Notes: generated by a model from the letters alone, not told the origin. 64,000 nucleotides of DNA from Candidatus Fukatsuia symbiotica (GCF_003122425.1 NZ_CP021660.1:84317-148316); one strand, 5' to 3'; positions 1-8,882 are shown, numbered from the stretch's first letter. Numbers and translations: made by a program.

Positions 1-504
1 CTGCTCGCTGCACTGGGAGGCGTCTACGCGGACATGGACATCGAATGCCTGAGACCAATCGATGAGTTGCTGGCCGGACGCGAACTGATCCTCTCAGAGA
101 CTCAAGGCTACAACAATGCATTTATTGGTAGTGCGCCTGACCATACGCTATGGACGAAGGTGTTCAGTTATCTGCATGAGAGTATCACGTCGTCAGCCGA
201 TGATGTACCGACGGGGCTACGCGATACCATGCCTATACAGATTGCGGTCACCGTTGGCCCGCGCTTCTTCACTATGTGCGTGAAGCATAGCGGGGTGCTC
301 GAGCTGGTGGGCACGCTGTGCTGTCCAGGCTACTACTTCGAGGCGGACGCGATGAGTTCGCGCACCGTAGAGGATCGACCTCCCTATGGACGTCACAACA
401 TGGACCTCAACTGGATGCCCTCTTCGTCACGTCTGCTTTCTAGGCTGACACGCCGCCTGTTCTCGACCCTCGGTAGAATGCGTCACCGCTGGCGACTGCC
501 ATGA
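1..504 (+). CDS. GT32-type glycosyltransferase, 5' end outside the window
   Basis: The frame is open from base 1, so the start lies upstream. The first residues read LLAALGGVYADMD and then IECLRPIDELL. GGxYxDxD is the DXD sugar-nucleotide and metal-binding motif of the GT32 family (Gly_transf_sug, OCH1-like); the acidic pair is at residues 11 and 13 of the visible part. A run around NNAFIGSAPDH matches the family's second conserved region. The C-terminus is Arg-rich (RLTRRLFSTLGRMRHRWR). It probably moves a sugar from a nucleotide donor onto a cell-surface or secondary-metabolite acceptor; the substrate cannot be read. It heads a same-strand group with a GT1 glycosyltransferase 45 bases downstream. 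The block is clearly GC-richer than the rest of the window, which suggests separate acquisition. Confidence 0.7.
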   Translation: MLAALGGVYADMDIECLRPIDELLAGRELILSETQGYNNAFIGSAPDHTLWTKVFSYLHESITSSADDVPTGLRDTMPIQIAVTVGPRFFTMCVKHSGVLELVGTLCCPGYYFEADAMSSRTVEDRPPYGRHNMDLNWMPSSSRLLSRLTRRLFSTLGRMRHRWRLP

Positions 505-549
505 GCCGGCCATGCGTGACACCCAAACCTCTCTCCAGTGGAGTTCATT

Positions 550-1740
550 TTGAAAGTTTTCTTCACTAACATTTCATCCACCGGCCATGTGGTGCCGACT
601 ATGGGGCTGGTGCAGGAGCTTGTGCGCGCCAACGTCGAGGTGGTTTATTTGGAACTTGAGGCGCACCGGCAAGAACTTGAGGCGGCTGGCGCGCGCTTTC
701 GCGCCATCGGCGAATTCGCTCCGTATCAAGGGCCGATAACAAAGACCAATGCCGCCTTGCCAGCTGTGCTTGCCCATTGCGCTCTGGAGGGCGTCGGCAT
801 GGTCATCGATGCCATCACCGCCGAACAACCAGATGTGGTTATACACGACGGGTTATGTCTGTGGGGGCGGCTGGCGGCCGACCTCGTCGGAGTGCCACGG
901 ATCTCATCAATCGCCTCCGCCGCGCTGTCTCGGCGAATTCTCAGCGAGGAGCCGATTGTTCGCCGCTGGCTCGGCGACGAAACAGCGTTGCGCCCAGTCA
1001 GGGATTTCGTCGATACTTGTTTTCAAAGCCTTCAGGCCCACTACGGATGTGCACCCGAAGATATGTACGGGCCTGTGTTGAACACCGCGCCCAGCAACCT
1101 AGTGTATCTGACACGTTCACTGCAACCGTATGCATCTGAGTTCGGCGAAGACTATCTGTTTTGCGGTTCCAGCCACCGGGTGCAGCAAGCGCGACAAGAG
1201 TTCGACTGGAGCCAGATCGCAGGCCGCCGTTTGGTGTACATGAGTTTTGGTACGGCGCACGATCCTGGCAGTGTATTCTACGCCCAAGTGGCCCAGGCGA
1301 TGCACGATCTGGATGCTGTGTTGGTAACTGTGGCCACTCCATCCATGACGGCAGGATTGCCAATCACATGGCCCAAGGGAACAGTGGTCTGTCCACTCGG
1401 CAGCGCGCCGCAGGTCGATCTGCTCGAACGCGCCGATCTATTCATCAGCCACGTCGGCGGTGGGGCAGTCCGCGAAGCAGCCTGGACAGCAACTCCGGTG
1501 CTGGCCCTGCCGCAAACCTTTGAACAGGACCTGCTAACCCAGCGGCTGGTTGAGCACGGCGTGGCAAGGCGACTTTCCGATCAACCAATGCTGGAGGAAA
1601 TTGCTGAGAATATCCGCTCCATGCTTGAAGACGATCAGTTACGGACGTGCGCTGTGCAACTGAGTGCGCAGCAGCGCCGGATCACCAGCCGTCGGGATGC
1701 GGTGGCAACCATCCTTGGGGCAAAGTGCGTATGCGACTGA
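550..1740 (+). CDS. GT1 (MGT-type) glycosyltransferase
   Basis: About 396 residues, the normal size for macrolide/UDP-glucuronosyl-type GT1 enzymes. The N-terminal Rossmann half starts KVFFTNISSTGHVVPTMGL. The C-terminal donor half contains VYMSFGT and the nucleotide-sugar signature ISHVGGGAVREAAWT followed by PVLALPQTFEQD. Such enzymes attach an activated sugar to a lipophilic or peptide acceptor in the cytoplasm. Start choice: a GTG at 538 keeps the frame open, but GGAG at 539-542 is a good ribosome site seven bases before the TTG at 550, which also places the protein start at the family's usual beginning. The stop overlaps the next reading frame by ten bases (ATGCGACTGA), so the two were translationally coupled. 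Sugar donors may come from the epimerase and UDP-xylose synthase downstream. Confidence 0.8.
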   Translation: MKVFFTNISSTGHVVPTMGLVQELVRANVEVVYLELEAHRQELEAAGARFRAIGEFAPYQGPITKTNAALPAVLAHCALEGVGMVIDAITAEQPDVVIHDGLCLWGRLAADLVGVPRISSIASAALSRRILSEEPIVRRWLGDETALRPVRDFVDTCFQSLQAHYGCAPEDMYGPVLNTAPSNLVYLTRSLQPYASEFGEDYLFCGSSHRVQQARQEFDWSQIAGRRLVYMSFGTAHDPGSVFYAQVAQAMHDLDAVLVTVATPSMTAGLPITWPKGTVVCPLGSAPQVDLLERADLFISHVGGGAVREAAWTATPVLALPQTFEQDLLTQRLVEHGVARRLSDQPMLEEIAENIRSMLEDDQLRTCAVQLSAQQRRITSRRDAVATILGAKCVCD

Positions 1741-2267
1741 TCTGTTTTCTTTACGCAGGCGGCCGCGCCTCCGTACTTGCCTTCGAACTCGCCAGCCGGC
1801 TACCGCCGCAAGCACGGACCAACTTGCAGCATTTATTCCTGACCGATAGCCACGCGCCGAACTGCCTGCGCCTACAGAATCTGGACAATCGCAGTTTCTT
1901 TGAGGAACTGCGCCAACTTGATGGCCGGACGGCCGAGGTACTGGATAACAGGGAACTTATGAGCTTGCTGCTGCTCATGCTCAGTGCCGACTTCACGCTA
2001 ATCGAAAATCACCAGCCACAATCCGTGAACATGCTCGATACAGATATCACCCCCTTAGCAGGAGACAGTGATGATGGCGTGATCATTGATGCAGTTGCTG
2101 ACTGGATCCGTTTCACCCGAGGTAGTTTTGAGATGCACGTACTGAGCGGTGATCACTTTTTTTTGAGATTGCTGTTGTGTTTTATTGCGGAAGTTAGCCA
2201 AATTTGGCCAGCCGAACGTGCATCCCCTGCCTGCCTTCGCTGGCGGGCCCAAATCATAGTCCGGTGA
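1731..2267 (+). pseudogene. Type II thioesterase with the catalytic region deleted
   Basis: The start reads MRLICFLYAGGRASV, the typical opening of type II (GrsT-like) thioesterases that edit NRPS/PKS carrier domains. It then runs straight into LAFELASRLPPQA, which in the family follows the nucleophile motif GHSxG. About 60-70 residues containing GHSMG, and so the catalytic serine, are missing although the frame is kept. The 3' half keeps a family-like segment (LAGDSDDGV) and the catalytic-His context SGDHFFL. About 178 residues remain against roughly 240 normally. It starts inside the GT1 stop and is in the same operon. The product should be inactive as an esterase. Its presence implies that the parent cluster contained an NRPS or PKS, which is not in this window. 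Confidence 0.7.
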
Positions 2268-2307
2268 CAAGCGACAAGTCACCTTCATCTGCGCAGAGGT
2301 AACTCCT

Positions 2308-2832
2308 ATGTTCTATTCCGTCGATGTCTTTCGAAGCATCCCTAAGCTAGCCAAACACTGGGAAATCATCCGCGACGAGCTGGATGGTTTAGCTCAAAAC
2401 GCCTTCATGAAATGGCCCGAGACCGATATTTACGACGGCAACTGGACAGTGTTTCCGCTATTCAAGATCGGTCAACGAGTAGAGCGCAACTGTTTGCTGT
2501 GCCCAGAAACCTCGCACATGCTCGCGGCTGTGCCAGGCATGGTCAATGCGGGATTCTCTTCGCTAGCGCCGGGAACCTACATCGGGCCCCACCATGGCTA
2601 TACCAACAAAGTACTCCGCTGCCACATCGGGTTGAGGCCTTCTGAAGATAGTGCAATCCGGGTCGGAGAAGAGGTGCGCTCCTGGAGTGCTGGCTCGAGT
2701 TTCGTTTTTGACGACACCATCGAGCACGAGGCGTGGAACCGGGGAACGCGCATCCGCACCATACTGCTGTTCGATTTCAAACGTGATCCAGAGCAGGAAG
2801 TGAGTTTTCCAGAAGTTGTCTATTTATACTGA
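2308..2832 (+). CDS. Aspartyl/asparaginyl beta-hydroxylase-family oxygenase
   Basis: 174 residues. The second half carries the double-stranded beta-helix iron site of the Asp_Arg_Hydrox family: GPHHGYTNKVLRCHIGL, then FVFDDTIEHEAWNRG, then RTILLFDF. The histidines around 96-97, 106 and 141 and the Arg near 149 are the expected metal and 2-oxoglutarate ligands. Members hydroxylate the beta carbon of Asp, Asn or related residues using Fe(II) and 2-oxoglutarate; in biosynthetic clusters they make beta-hydroxy amino acids. The ATG at 2308 is preceded by GAGGTAACT-like sequence. It lies 40 bases after the thioesterase remnant and 13 bases before the epimerase, in one operon. All expected ligand positions are present, so it looks intact; the substrate is unknown. 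Confidence 0.75.
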   Translation: MFYSVDVFRSIPKLAKHWEIIRDELDGLAQNAFMKWPETDIYDGNWTVFPLFKIGQRVERNCLLCPETSHMLAAVPGMVNAGFSSLAPGTYIGPHHGYTNKVLRCHIGLRPSEDSAIRVGEEVRSWSAGSSFVFDDTIEHEAWNRGTRIRTILLFDFKRDPEQEVSFPEVVYLY

Positions 2833-2845
2833 GAAACATCAGGCA

Positions 2846-3925
2846 ATGTCTATTCTCATCGTAACGGGTTCCGGTGGACTAATTGGCTCCGAAGTAATCG
2901 AAACTCTGGCTCCAGAATTTGATCTGGCCATCGGCATCGACAATAACATGCGCGCAAGCTTTTTCGGCGAGTACGGCGACACTACCAGGCGACGGCGTCA
3001 CTTGGAAACGAACGTATCCAACTATCGCCATTACGATCTGGACGTGCGTGATCGTGATGGTTTGATCAGTTTGGTTCGGAAAAACCCACCAGATCTGGTG
3101 GTTCATGCCGCAGCCCAGCCAAGCCACGATCTAGCGGCGAGAATTCCCTTCGATGATTTCGACATCAATGCCGGTGGCACGCTGAATTTGCTAGAATCTA
3201 CCCGACGTGCAAATCCCGAATGCGTATTCGTCCACATGTCGACGAACAAGGTCTATGGTGACAGTCCAAACCGCCTACGCCTGACTGAAACAAAGACACG
3301 TTGGGTCTACGCCAACAAGGCCAATGCTGATGGCATCGATGAGCAGTTCCCTATCGACCAATCCTGTCATTCGATATTTGGTGCCTCGAAGGTCGCCGCG
3401 GACGTAATGGTGCAGGAATACGGTCATTATTTTGGCCTTCGGACCTGCTGTCTGCGTGGAGGCTGCCTGACAGGTCCAAACCAGTCTGGTGTACAACTGC
3501 ACGGTTTTCTCAACCACCTCATCCGTTCGGTTGTGCTCGGACAGGAGTATACAATCTTCGGCTACAAGGGCAAACAGGTACGCGACAATATCCACTCACG
3601 CGACGTCTGTGCCTTCATTCGTGAGTTCTACCGAGTCCCTAGGTTAGCGGAAGTCTACAATCTGGGAGGAGGGGTGGACAACAGCATCTCCGTGCTCGAG
3701 GCCTTGGAAGCTGTAGGGCGCGCGAGCGGGCGCACGCCCGTCTATAGCTATCAAAATACGGCTAGGACTGGTGATCACATCTGCTATATCAGTAATCTTT
3801 CGAAGATTCGCGTACACTACCCGAACTGGAAAATCAGCACATCCTTGGAGTTCATGATCGAAGAAATGGTCGACCAAATGCGTGTATCAGAGCAGGCTCC
3901 TCGGCCCTCCTATCACATACCCTGA
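2846..3925 (+). CDS. NAD-dependent nucleotide-sugar epimerase (CDP-tyvelose/paratose 2-epimerase-like)
   Basis: About 359 residues of extended short-chain dehydrogenase. It opens MSILIVTGSGGLIGSEV (GxxGxxG dinucleotide site) and contains HAAAQPSHD, HMSTNKVYGD and the helix SIFGASKVAADVMVQEYG. The overall pattern is that of CDP-paratose/tyvelose 2-epimerases. The usual YxxxK is FGASK here: the lysine is kept but the tyrosine position is phenylalanine, which may be normal for this subgroup or may alter the chemistry. An upstream in-frame ATG at 2816 would add ten residues, but 2846 starts at the conserved strand. It probably supplies an unusual sugar nucleotide to one of the glycosyltransferases upstream. 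The IS3 relic begins directly after its stop. Confidence 0.75.
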   Translation: MSILIVTGSGGLIGSEVIETLAPEFDLAIGIDNNMRASFFGEYGDTTRRRRHLETNVSNYRHYDLDVRDRDGLISLVRKNPPDLVVHAAAQPSHDLAARIPFDDFDINAGGTLNLLESTRRANPECVFVHMSTNKVYGDSPNRLRLTETKTRWVYANKANADGIDEQFPIDQSCHSIFGASKVAADVMVQEYGHYFGLRTCCLRGGCLTGPNQSGVQLHGFLNHLIRSVVLGQEYTIFGYKGKQVRDNIHSRDVCAFIREFYRVPRLAEVYNLGGGVDNSISVLEALEAVGRASGRTPVYSYQNTARTGDHICYISNLSKIRVHYPNWKISTSLEFMIEEMVDQMRVSEQAPRPSYHIP

Positions 3926-3996
3926 GCTAAGTGTAATGGTCTAATGTTTCCGGACACTTCTAAAGACTGCTAGTAAAATGTCTCTAGGAGGAAACA

Positions 3997-4302
3997 ATGG
4001 ACAATAAAGTTAAGCAAGCGAAATACAGTCTGGAGTTTAAACAAGACGCGGCAAAGTTAGTCATGGAAAAAAAATATACCTGTCAACAAGCGGCAGACAG
4101 TTTGGGGGGTTCATTAAGTGCCATAAGACGCTGGGTCAGTGCTGAAAAAGGGGCGATATCCGCGACAGGCTCTGAACAGACAAATCTTGGCCTAGCAGAG
4201 CGTGAAGAATTAATTCGTCTGCGCAGAGAGCGCAATAACTTATTGATGGAGCGTGAAATTTTAAAAAAATCAGCGGTCTTCTTTGCGAAAGAAAACGGAT
4301 AA
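3997..4302 (+). CDS. IS3-family transposase OrfA
   Basis: 101 residues. The N-terminus YSLEFKQDAAKLVMEKKYT followed by CQQAADSLGGSLSAIRRWV is the helix-turn-helix of IS3-family OrfA, and the C-terminus EELIRLRRERNNLLMEREIL followed by KKSAVFFAKENG is its leucine-zipper tail. It would bind the element's ends. A strong Shine-Dalgarno (CTAGGAGG) lies before the ATG. OrfB normally follows by programmed -1 frameshifting, but only stumps of orfB remain, so this protein can no longer form an active transposase. Confidence 0.85.
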   Translation: MDNKVKQAKYSLEFKQDAAKLVMEKKYTCQQAADSLGGSLSAIRRWVSAEKGAISATGSEQTNLGLAEREELIRLRRERNNLLMEREILKKSAVFFAKENG

Positions 4303-4317
4303 TATTTCAGTTTATTC

Positions 4318-4560
4318 GTGAGCAAAAGGACCTATCCGGTGAGCTTGTTATGTCGTGTGATGAAAGTCAGTCGCAGTACTCAGACCGAGGCAGTCAGTAC
4401 ACCAGTAGCGAATACGGGAAGCATCTGTCGGTCATGGGTATGCAGCAGGCAAGCCACAGTGGAAAAGGCCAGTGCTGGGATAATGCTCCCACAGTCAGCA
4501 ACAGAGAAACATTTGAAACTGGTGTATCTTATCTAGAATTGACAGTACACCTCAAACCGT
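4318..4560 (+). pseudogene. IS3-family OrfB fragments fused by deletion
   Basis: Two pieces of OrfB lie in different frames. The first is YPVSLLCRVMKVSRST, the OrfB start. The second is YSDRGSQYTSSEYGKHLS followed by GKGQCWDNAP, the region near the last catalytic residue. The intervening 150 or so codons of the integrase core are gone, and the end (NRETFETG) is degraded. It cannot be functional. Confidence 0.75.
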
Positions 4561-4582
4561 AGTTGGCCCGAAGGAGGTTGCT

Positions 4583-5527
4583 TTGGAACTTATACGCAAG
4601 CGAGTACTAGTTACGGGCGGTGCCGGTTTCCTTGGATCACATTTATGCGAACGACTAGTGGCGTTGGGCCATGATGTACTCTGCGTCGACAACTATTTCA
4701 CGGGCACCAAAGGAAACGTGGCTTCACTGATGGACAGGCCTCAATTCAAGGTCATGTGCCACGATGTAACCCAACCGCTGTTCGCCGAAGTCGATGAAAT
4801 CTATAATTTGGCCTGCCCTGCGTCGCCAGCCCATTACCAGTTAACTCCTGTGCAGACAATTAAAACTAGCATAATGGGGGCAATTAACATGCTCGGCCTG
4901 GCCAGGCGCACCCAGGCGTGCATCCTGCAAGCCTCCACGAGTGAGGTCTATGGCAATCCCAGCGTACATCCGCAATCAGAAAACTATCACGGAAACGTCA
5001 GCGTGCTCGGCACCCGAGCTTGCTACGATGAAAGCAAGCGCTGCGCTGAGACACTTTTTTTCGATTACCGGCGTCAGTACAATGTCAAAATCAAGGTTGT
5101 GCGAATCTTTAACACCTATGGCCCGCGGATGCATCCCAACGATGGCAGGGTAGTGTCGAATTTCATCGTGCAGGCCTTGCGTGGCGAAGATATTACCCTG
5201 TATGGCAACGGCAGCCAGACGCGGGCATTCTGCTACGTCGACGACCTTATCGACGGCCTCATACGCATGATGAAAACCACAGACCAGTTGATCGGCCCGG
5301 TGAACCTAGGTAATCCTCATGAGATAACCATGCGCGAGCTGGCGGAGCATGTGGTCCGTCTAACCCGTTCACATTCCAGAATCATCCAACGTCCCTTACC
5401 GATCGATGACCCGACTCATCGCTGTCCCGATATAAGCAAAGCCCGCCAGGAACTGGGATGGAAGCCACAGGTTGGCTTAGAAGATGGCTTAATGCGATGC
5501 ATTGATTATTTCGATGGTGTACTGTAG
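4583..5527 (+). CDS. UDP-glucuronate decarboxylase (UDP-xylose synthase)
   Basis: 314 residues with an N-terminal [19 protein letters not shown] (NAD site), CVDNYFTG, the diagnostic [24 protein letters not shown], a [10 protein letters not shown] catalytic Tyr-Lys pair (YxxxK) and [10 protein letters not shown]. These are hallmark motifs of the UXS family, which oxidises and decarboxylates UDP-glucuronate to UDP-xylose. The start is TTG at 4583, set by a perfect AAGGAGG at 4571-4577 five bases upstream; there is no upstream ATG that fits. No frame damage is visible. It likely supplies UDP-xylose to the GT1 or GT32 enzyme of the same block, from which it is now separated by the IS3 relic. Base composition is GC-rich like the block upstream. 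Confidence 0.88.
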   Translation: MELIRKRVLVTGGAGFLGSHLCERLVALGHDVLCVDNYFTGTKGNVASLMDRPQFKVMCHDVTQPLFAEVDEIYNLACPASPAHYQLTPVQTIKTSIMGAINMLGLARRTQACILQASTSEVYGNPSVHPQSENYHGNVSVLGTRACYDESKRCAETLFFDYRRQYNVKIKVVRIFNTYGPRMHPNDGRVVSNFIVQALRGEDITLYGNGSQTRAFCYVDDLIDGLIRMMKTTDQLIGPVNLGNPHEITMRELAEHVVRLTRSHSRIIQRPLPIDDPTHRCPDISKARQELGWKPQVGLEDGLMRCIDYFDGVL

Positions 5528-5777
5528 TGATTAGCAGATAAATTTCCCTTATGGCATAGGCGTTATAAATTGATGTATACCTTAGAGATGGGCGTTGGTG
5601 CATGGAGGTGTGAAGGTTGTGACTTCCCCTTTCCCCAAGGGAGTTATGACACTGTCACTTCCTTACGGACGGAGTGAGGGCGTGCTGCGGCCAAAAGCCG
5701 ATTAAGAACGGCAACACCTATAGCTGCGCGCTCTAATTTTGATTACAATATAAGAAAATAATCCCAATGAGCTAAAG

Positions 5778-6510
5778 ATGAGTTATTCAGTTGATTTTCG
5801 CCGTAAAGTACTCAGTATTCGAGAGCAAGAAGGATTGAGCATAAGAGAAACCGCTAAGCGTTTTCACATTGGCACGGATTCGCTAACGCGTTGGCTAAGG
5901 CGGATAGAGCCTCAACAGTCGGGTCCGCGTCGGGGTAAGATTGACAAGGAAGCATTAATCAAAGATGTTGAGCTTTATCCTGATGCTTACCAACGGGAAC
6001 GCGCGGCCCGTTTTGGGGTGTGTAGGAAAGCCATTTGGCAGGCGTTGAAAAAACTGGGCATCACCTGTAAAAAAAACGCGACGTCATCCCAAGGCAGACG
6101 AAGCCGCCCGGCACACCTTCCAGGAAAAAATAGACAACTATAAAAAGCAGGGAAAATCGTTGGTTTATCTTGACGAAAGCGGTTTCGCAAAAGATATGCC
6201 GCGAACTCACGGGTATGCGAGGCGAGGTCAACGCTGTTTTGGCGTTCAAGATTGGCAGGCTAAGGGCCGCACTAACGTGATTGGCGCCTTATTAGGCTTT
6301 GCCCTGATAGCGGTCGGACTCTTTACCTGTTCGATTAACAGTGATGTTTTTTACACCTGGGTCACACAACTGCTCCTGCCTTCTCTCCCTAACAACTCTG
6401 TCATCGTCATGGACAACGCCAGTTTTCACAAGCGGCAGGACATTCAACAGGTCATTATTAACGCCGGGCATCTCATTGAATACCTGCCTCCTTACTCACC
6501 TGACCTCAAT
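5778..6510 (+). pseudogene. IS630-family transposase, frameshifted and cut by an IS4 element
   Basis: The first part (MSYSVDFRRKVLSIREQEG) is the IS630 helix-turn-helix, continuing to about 6090 where the frame shifts in a run of A's. The second part begins near 6160 with VYLDESGFAKDMPRTHGYA and runs through VIVMDNASFHKRQDIQQ to LPPYSPDLNP at 6510. These are the D, D and (missing) E regions of the DDE catalytic core. The last segment, with the catalytic Glu, is removed by the Tn5-like element starting at 6508-6511. Confidence 0.85.
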
Positions 6511-7964
6511 CCTCACTTTTACCCACAATTTTTGTTATTAAGAATAATGAACAATCTCACATTTTCTTGCAGGATCTCATACCCTCGCCAAAGCGACATT
6601 ATTCCCGGTAAACCCTCGGCACGTCGGTTAAGAAATCCTCCCAATTGACCCAGCCATGTTATTGCCTGAAGCACTGTGGGGGGATGCTCGGGAAGGCGGC
6701 TTGTTGTCTGTATTCTGCAATACAGCGTTTGCCATTCTATCTTTGACAACACATCGGTGCAGGTAGCCTCAGGACACAACGCTGCCATTTTGGTCATATA
6801 CATCAGTTTGAAGGCGATAATGCTTTTGAGGGTGATCATTTTCGTTAGTTTGGTTGCCGTATTTAAACGACATTGTTCAACACAACATCCTGATTTCAGT
6901 GTGTTGAAGAACTCTTCTATCTTCTATCTCAGTCTATACCAATTCACTTTCTCTTCTGCTTCAAGGGCGTCAGTGGCCGTCAAATTGGTCAATAATACCC
7001 ATTCGACAGGCGCTACTCCTTCTGGAGGAGGCTGTTCTTTAACACTGATGGCAGATACGTGAACCTTTTCATGGATATGCCGTGAAGCGTCTTTATTGGT
7101 AGGCCCATAAACTAAATTATTTCTAATGGGGAGCCAGCCTGAAGACAAGGCGGTTTGCACCGTTGTTTTTTTCCCCTTTTCATCGATAAATTTTCTGTCT
7201 TTCCGGTTGCGGATAATAAAAAATGTTTTTAGTGAGCTTGCAACCCGAAAAAGTTCGAAAATATCCGCTTCTCTGTCTCCCAGCGTGATTAAGCAGGTAT
7301 CTTTGGGTATCAGCGCCGCTGTCTCGTAGAGGGTCTCTATCCACTTAATACTTTCTTTCTCTTTCATTGTCGATTGATAAAGCCGCCGCTGTTTTTCCTG
7401 AGGGGTTTCCTCTCGGGAAACACGTGACCAGCATTTAAGCGAGGATAACCCAAGCGGCAAGCCCTCCTGAGTTACCATCAAACTTGCATGAAGCATCAAC
7501 CCCATTTTATGTTTGTGATAGGCTTTAGATATACTTCCCAACCCCTCTGTCTTTTTATGTGAGTCAAAGTTCAACTCTGATGTGTCCTGAAGAGAAAAAA
7601 CCAGTGAATGCCCCTCCAGACGTTTTTGTGTTTGCACACAATGTGTACGGAATAGCGCGCTCTCGCTCACTCTCTCATTGCTAAAAAATCGATAAGCTCC
7701 TTTGGCCTGTGACCAGGAGCCATGACAGCTTGGGTAAATTGAACCTGACGCTTTTGATGATAATAAGCCCGCTGTTTCAAAAAAACGCTCTTTAAGGCGT
7801 TTATCTCCGAAATCAATTTGATGAAATTCTTCACGGATCCACTCATTCCCATTACCCGTTACTGTTTTCATGTGCCTGTTTCCTGATTTAACTATTGACT
7901 CTACCAATAATCCAATTTCACCTGAATCATTTTTCATTCAACGTTGTGGGTAAAAGTGAGGATT
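6508..7964 (-). mobile_element. IS4-family (Tn5/IS50-like) insertion sequence
   Basis: The ends are perfect inverted repeats: CCTCACTTTTACCCACAA at 6511-6528 and its complement at 7944-7961. The three extra bases on each side also match because both flanks are IS630 sequence in opposite orientation, giving a 21-base match (6508-6528 and 7944-7964). It contains one transposase gene on the minus strand with an in-frame stop. Confidence 0.85.
6519..7937 (-). pseudogene. Tn5-like IS4-family transposase with an amber codon in the YREK motif
   Basis: Reading from 7937 the protein has an N-terminal DNA-binding region (WIREEFHQIDFGDKRLKERF), the DDE regions LQDTSELNF and LGDREADIFELF, and then reaches NWYRLR followed by TAG (complement at 6924-6926). 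The same frame then continues KIEEFFNTLKSGC to the family's C-terminus (WLGQLGGFLNRRAEGLPG and LWRGYEILQ). The Y(2)R(3)E(6)K(1) signature of Tn5-type enzymes is Y-R-...-E-...-K, and the stop replaces the Trp between R and E (TGG to TAG). Otherwise the gene is complete, about 472 codons. The shortened product would lack the third catalytic acid, so the copy is probably dead but only recently so. Confidence 0.85.
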
Positions 7965-8398
7965 AAGATCAGGCGAGTAAACTTTCCACTATCGAGGTGT
8001 GAAAAACCTTGTTGTCGATGTTAAATAAACAGAGGCAAGCGGCCGACAACACACCGGCAATGAAAGCAGTGATAACATGGGTTTGTCTCTTAGACTGCCA
8101 GTCCTGCTTGTCGTAACATCTTTTTCCATGGGTAGCATAACCATAAGTATGGGGCATATCGTGGGCAAAGCCGCTTTCATCGAGATAAATAATCTCCCTG
8201 CCTTCAGCTTGCCAAGTGGCTCCCCGGCCTTGGAATGTTGCAGGTTTTTTTATAAGTGATATCCCGTTTTTTCAACGTCTACCAAATGGTTTTCGTGCTC
8301 ACTAAAACGCTTCGCGGTAGCTCTTATGCTCAGGTCTTCCTGTTCTTGAACACTGAGGATTTTTCGCCGAAAATCAACTGAGTAACTTATCTTTAGCT
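7965..8398 (-). pseudogene. IS630-family transposase fragment (second copy, opposite strand)
   Basis: Reading leftward from about 8398 the start resembles YSVDFRRKILS. After a gap comes IIYLDESGFAHDMPHTYGYA and KDQ-like DKQDWQSKRQTHVITAF, ending at IVESLLA against the IS4 element. It is a diverged copy of the IS630 transposase at 5778-6510 with frameshifts and an internal deletion. Its inverted orientation means that the IS4 element now sits between two IS630 5' halves facing each other. Confidence 0.75.
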
Positions 8399-8406
8399 CG
8401 TTTGGT

Positions 8407-8625
8407 TTGTTTTTTTACATTGTAATTATTGTCATGGATAACGTTAGTTTACACAAACGTCAGGACATTCAACAAGCCATTAGAAGCGCCGGGCATCTGA
8501 TTGAATATCTCTTTCCTTACTCACCTGACCTTAACCTCATTGAATACAAATGGGCACAAGCCAAGAGCAAAAGAAGAGCCATAAATTGTGATATCGATCG
8601 CCTATTTTATGAACTGATTAATTAA
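8407..8625 (+). pseudogene. IS630-family transposase C-terminal fragment (third copy)
   Basis: The frame contains VIIVMDNVSLHKRQDIQQ, then HLIEYLFPYSPDLN, then LIEYKWAQAKSKRRA, which is the second D and final E region of the IS630 catalytic core. The N-terminal half is absent. It begins immediately after the opposite-strand IS630 copy, so this point is a rearrangement junction between two copies. Confidence 0.75.
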
Positions 8626-8750
8626 TTAAAATTAAATCTCCCAGTTATATTAAAAAAACCAGTGTCTTTATCCTGGCTGGAGCATTATAACGGTCAGGAA
8701 GTGAACTATACCTCAGCCACCAAACCCGACAACAAGAAAAGCTTGACCTC

Positions 8751-8882
8751 AGTATGGGAGAGTTTATTAGATGTTTTATTAGCCATATTCTGGATAAAAA
8801 TTTTATAATGATTCGATATTATGGTTTCTTTGCGCCCCATCGCCGGACTAAACTGCTGATGATTTATACTTTGTTGAAGTAA
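8751..8882 (+). pseudogene. IS91-family transposase C-terminal fragment
   Basis: A short frame reads SMGEFIRCFISHILDKNF and then IMIRYYGFFAPHRRTKLL. The RYYGF(F/L)xxxxR segment is typical of the C-terminal part of IS91/IS801-type (Y2 rolling-circle) transposases. Upstream frames are broken, and only about 43 codons can be assigned. Confidence 0.5.

Larger units (their letters stand above)
3930..4560 (+). mobile_element. IS3-family relic
   Basis: An IS3-type remnant separates the epimerase from the UDP-xylose synthase. orfA is whole, but orfB has lost most of its length. The left boundary is put near the TGGTCTAATGTTTCCGGAC segment just after the epimerase stop; the right boundary is before the ribosome site at 4571 and no clean terminal repeat was found there. 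The surrounding GC-rich sugar genes run in the same direction, so it probably landed inside one operon and then decayed. Confidence 0.65.

Noticed and set aside
749..1523. Several plus and minus frames of 110-121 codons inside the GT1 glycosyltransferase
   Set aside because: Arg/Ser/Pro-rich shadow frames caused by high GC; the GT1 frame explains the region fully.
3997..4560. Programmed frameshift joining IS3 OrfA and OrfB
   Set aside because: Most of orfB is deleted, so no functional fusion could result.
6676..7062. Plus-strand frame of 128 codons
   Set aside because: Complement of the Tn5-like transposase, which continues in frame on the minus strand.
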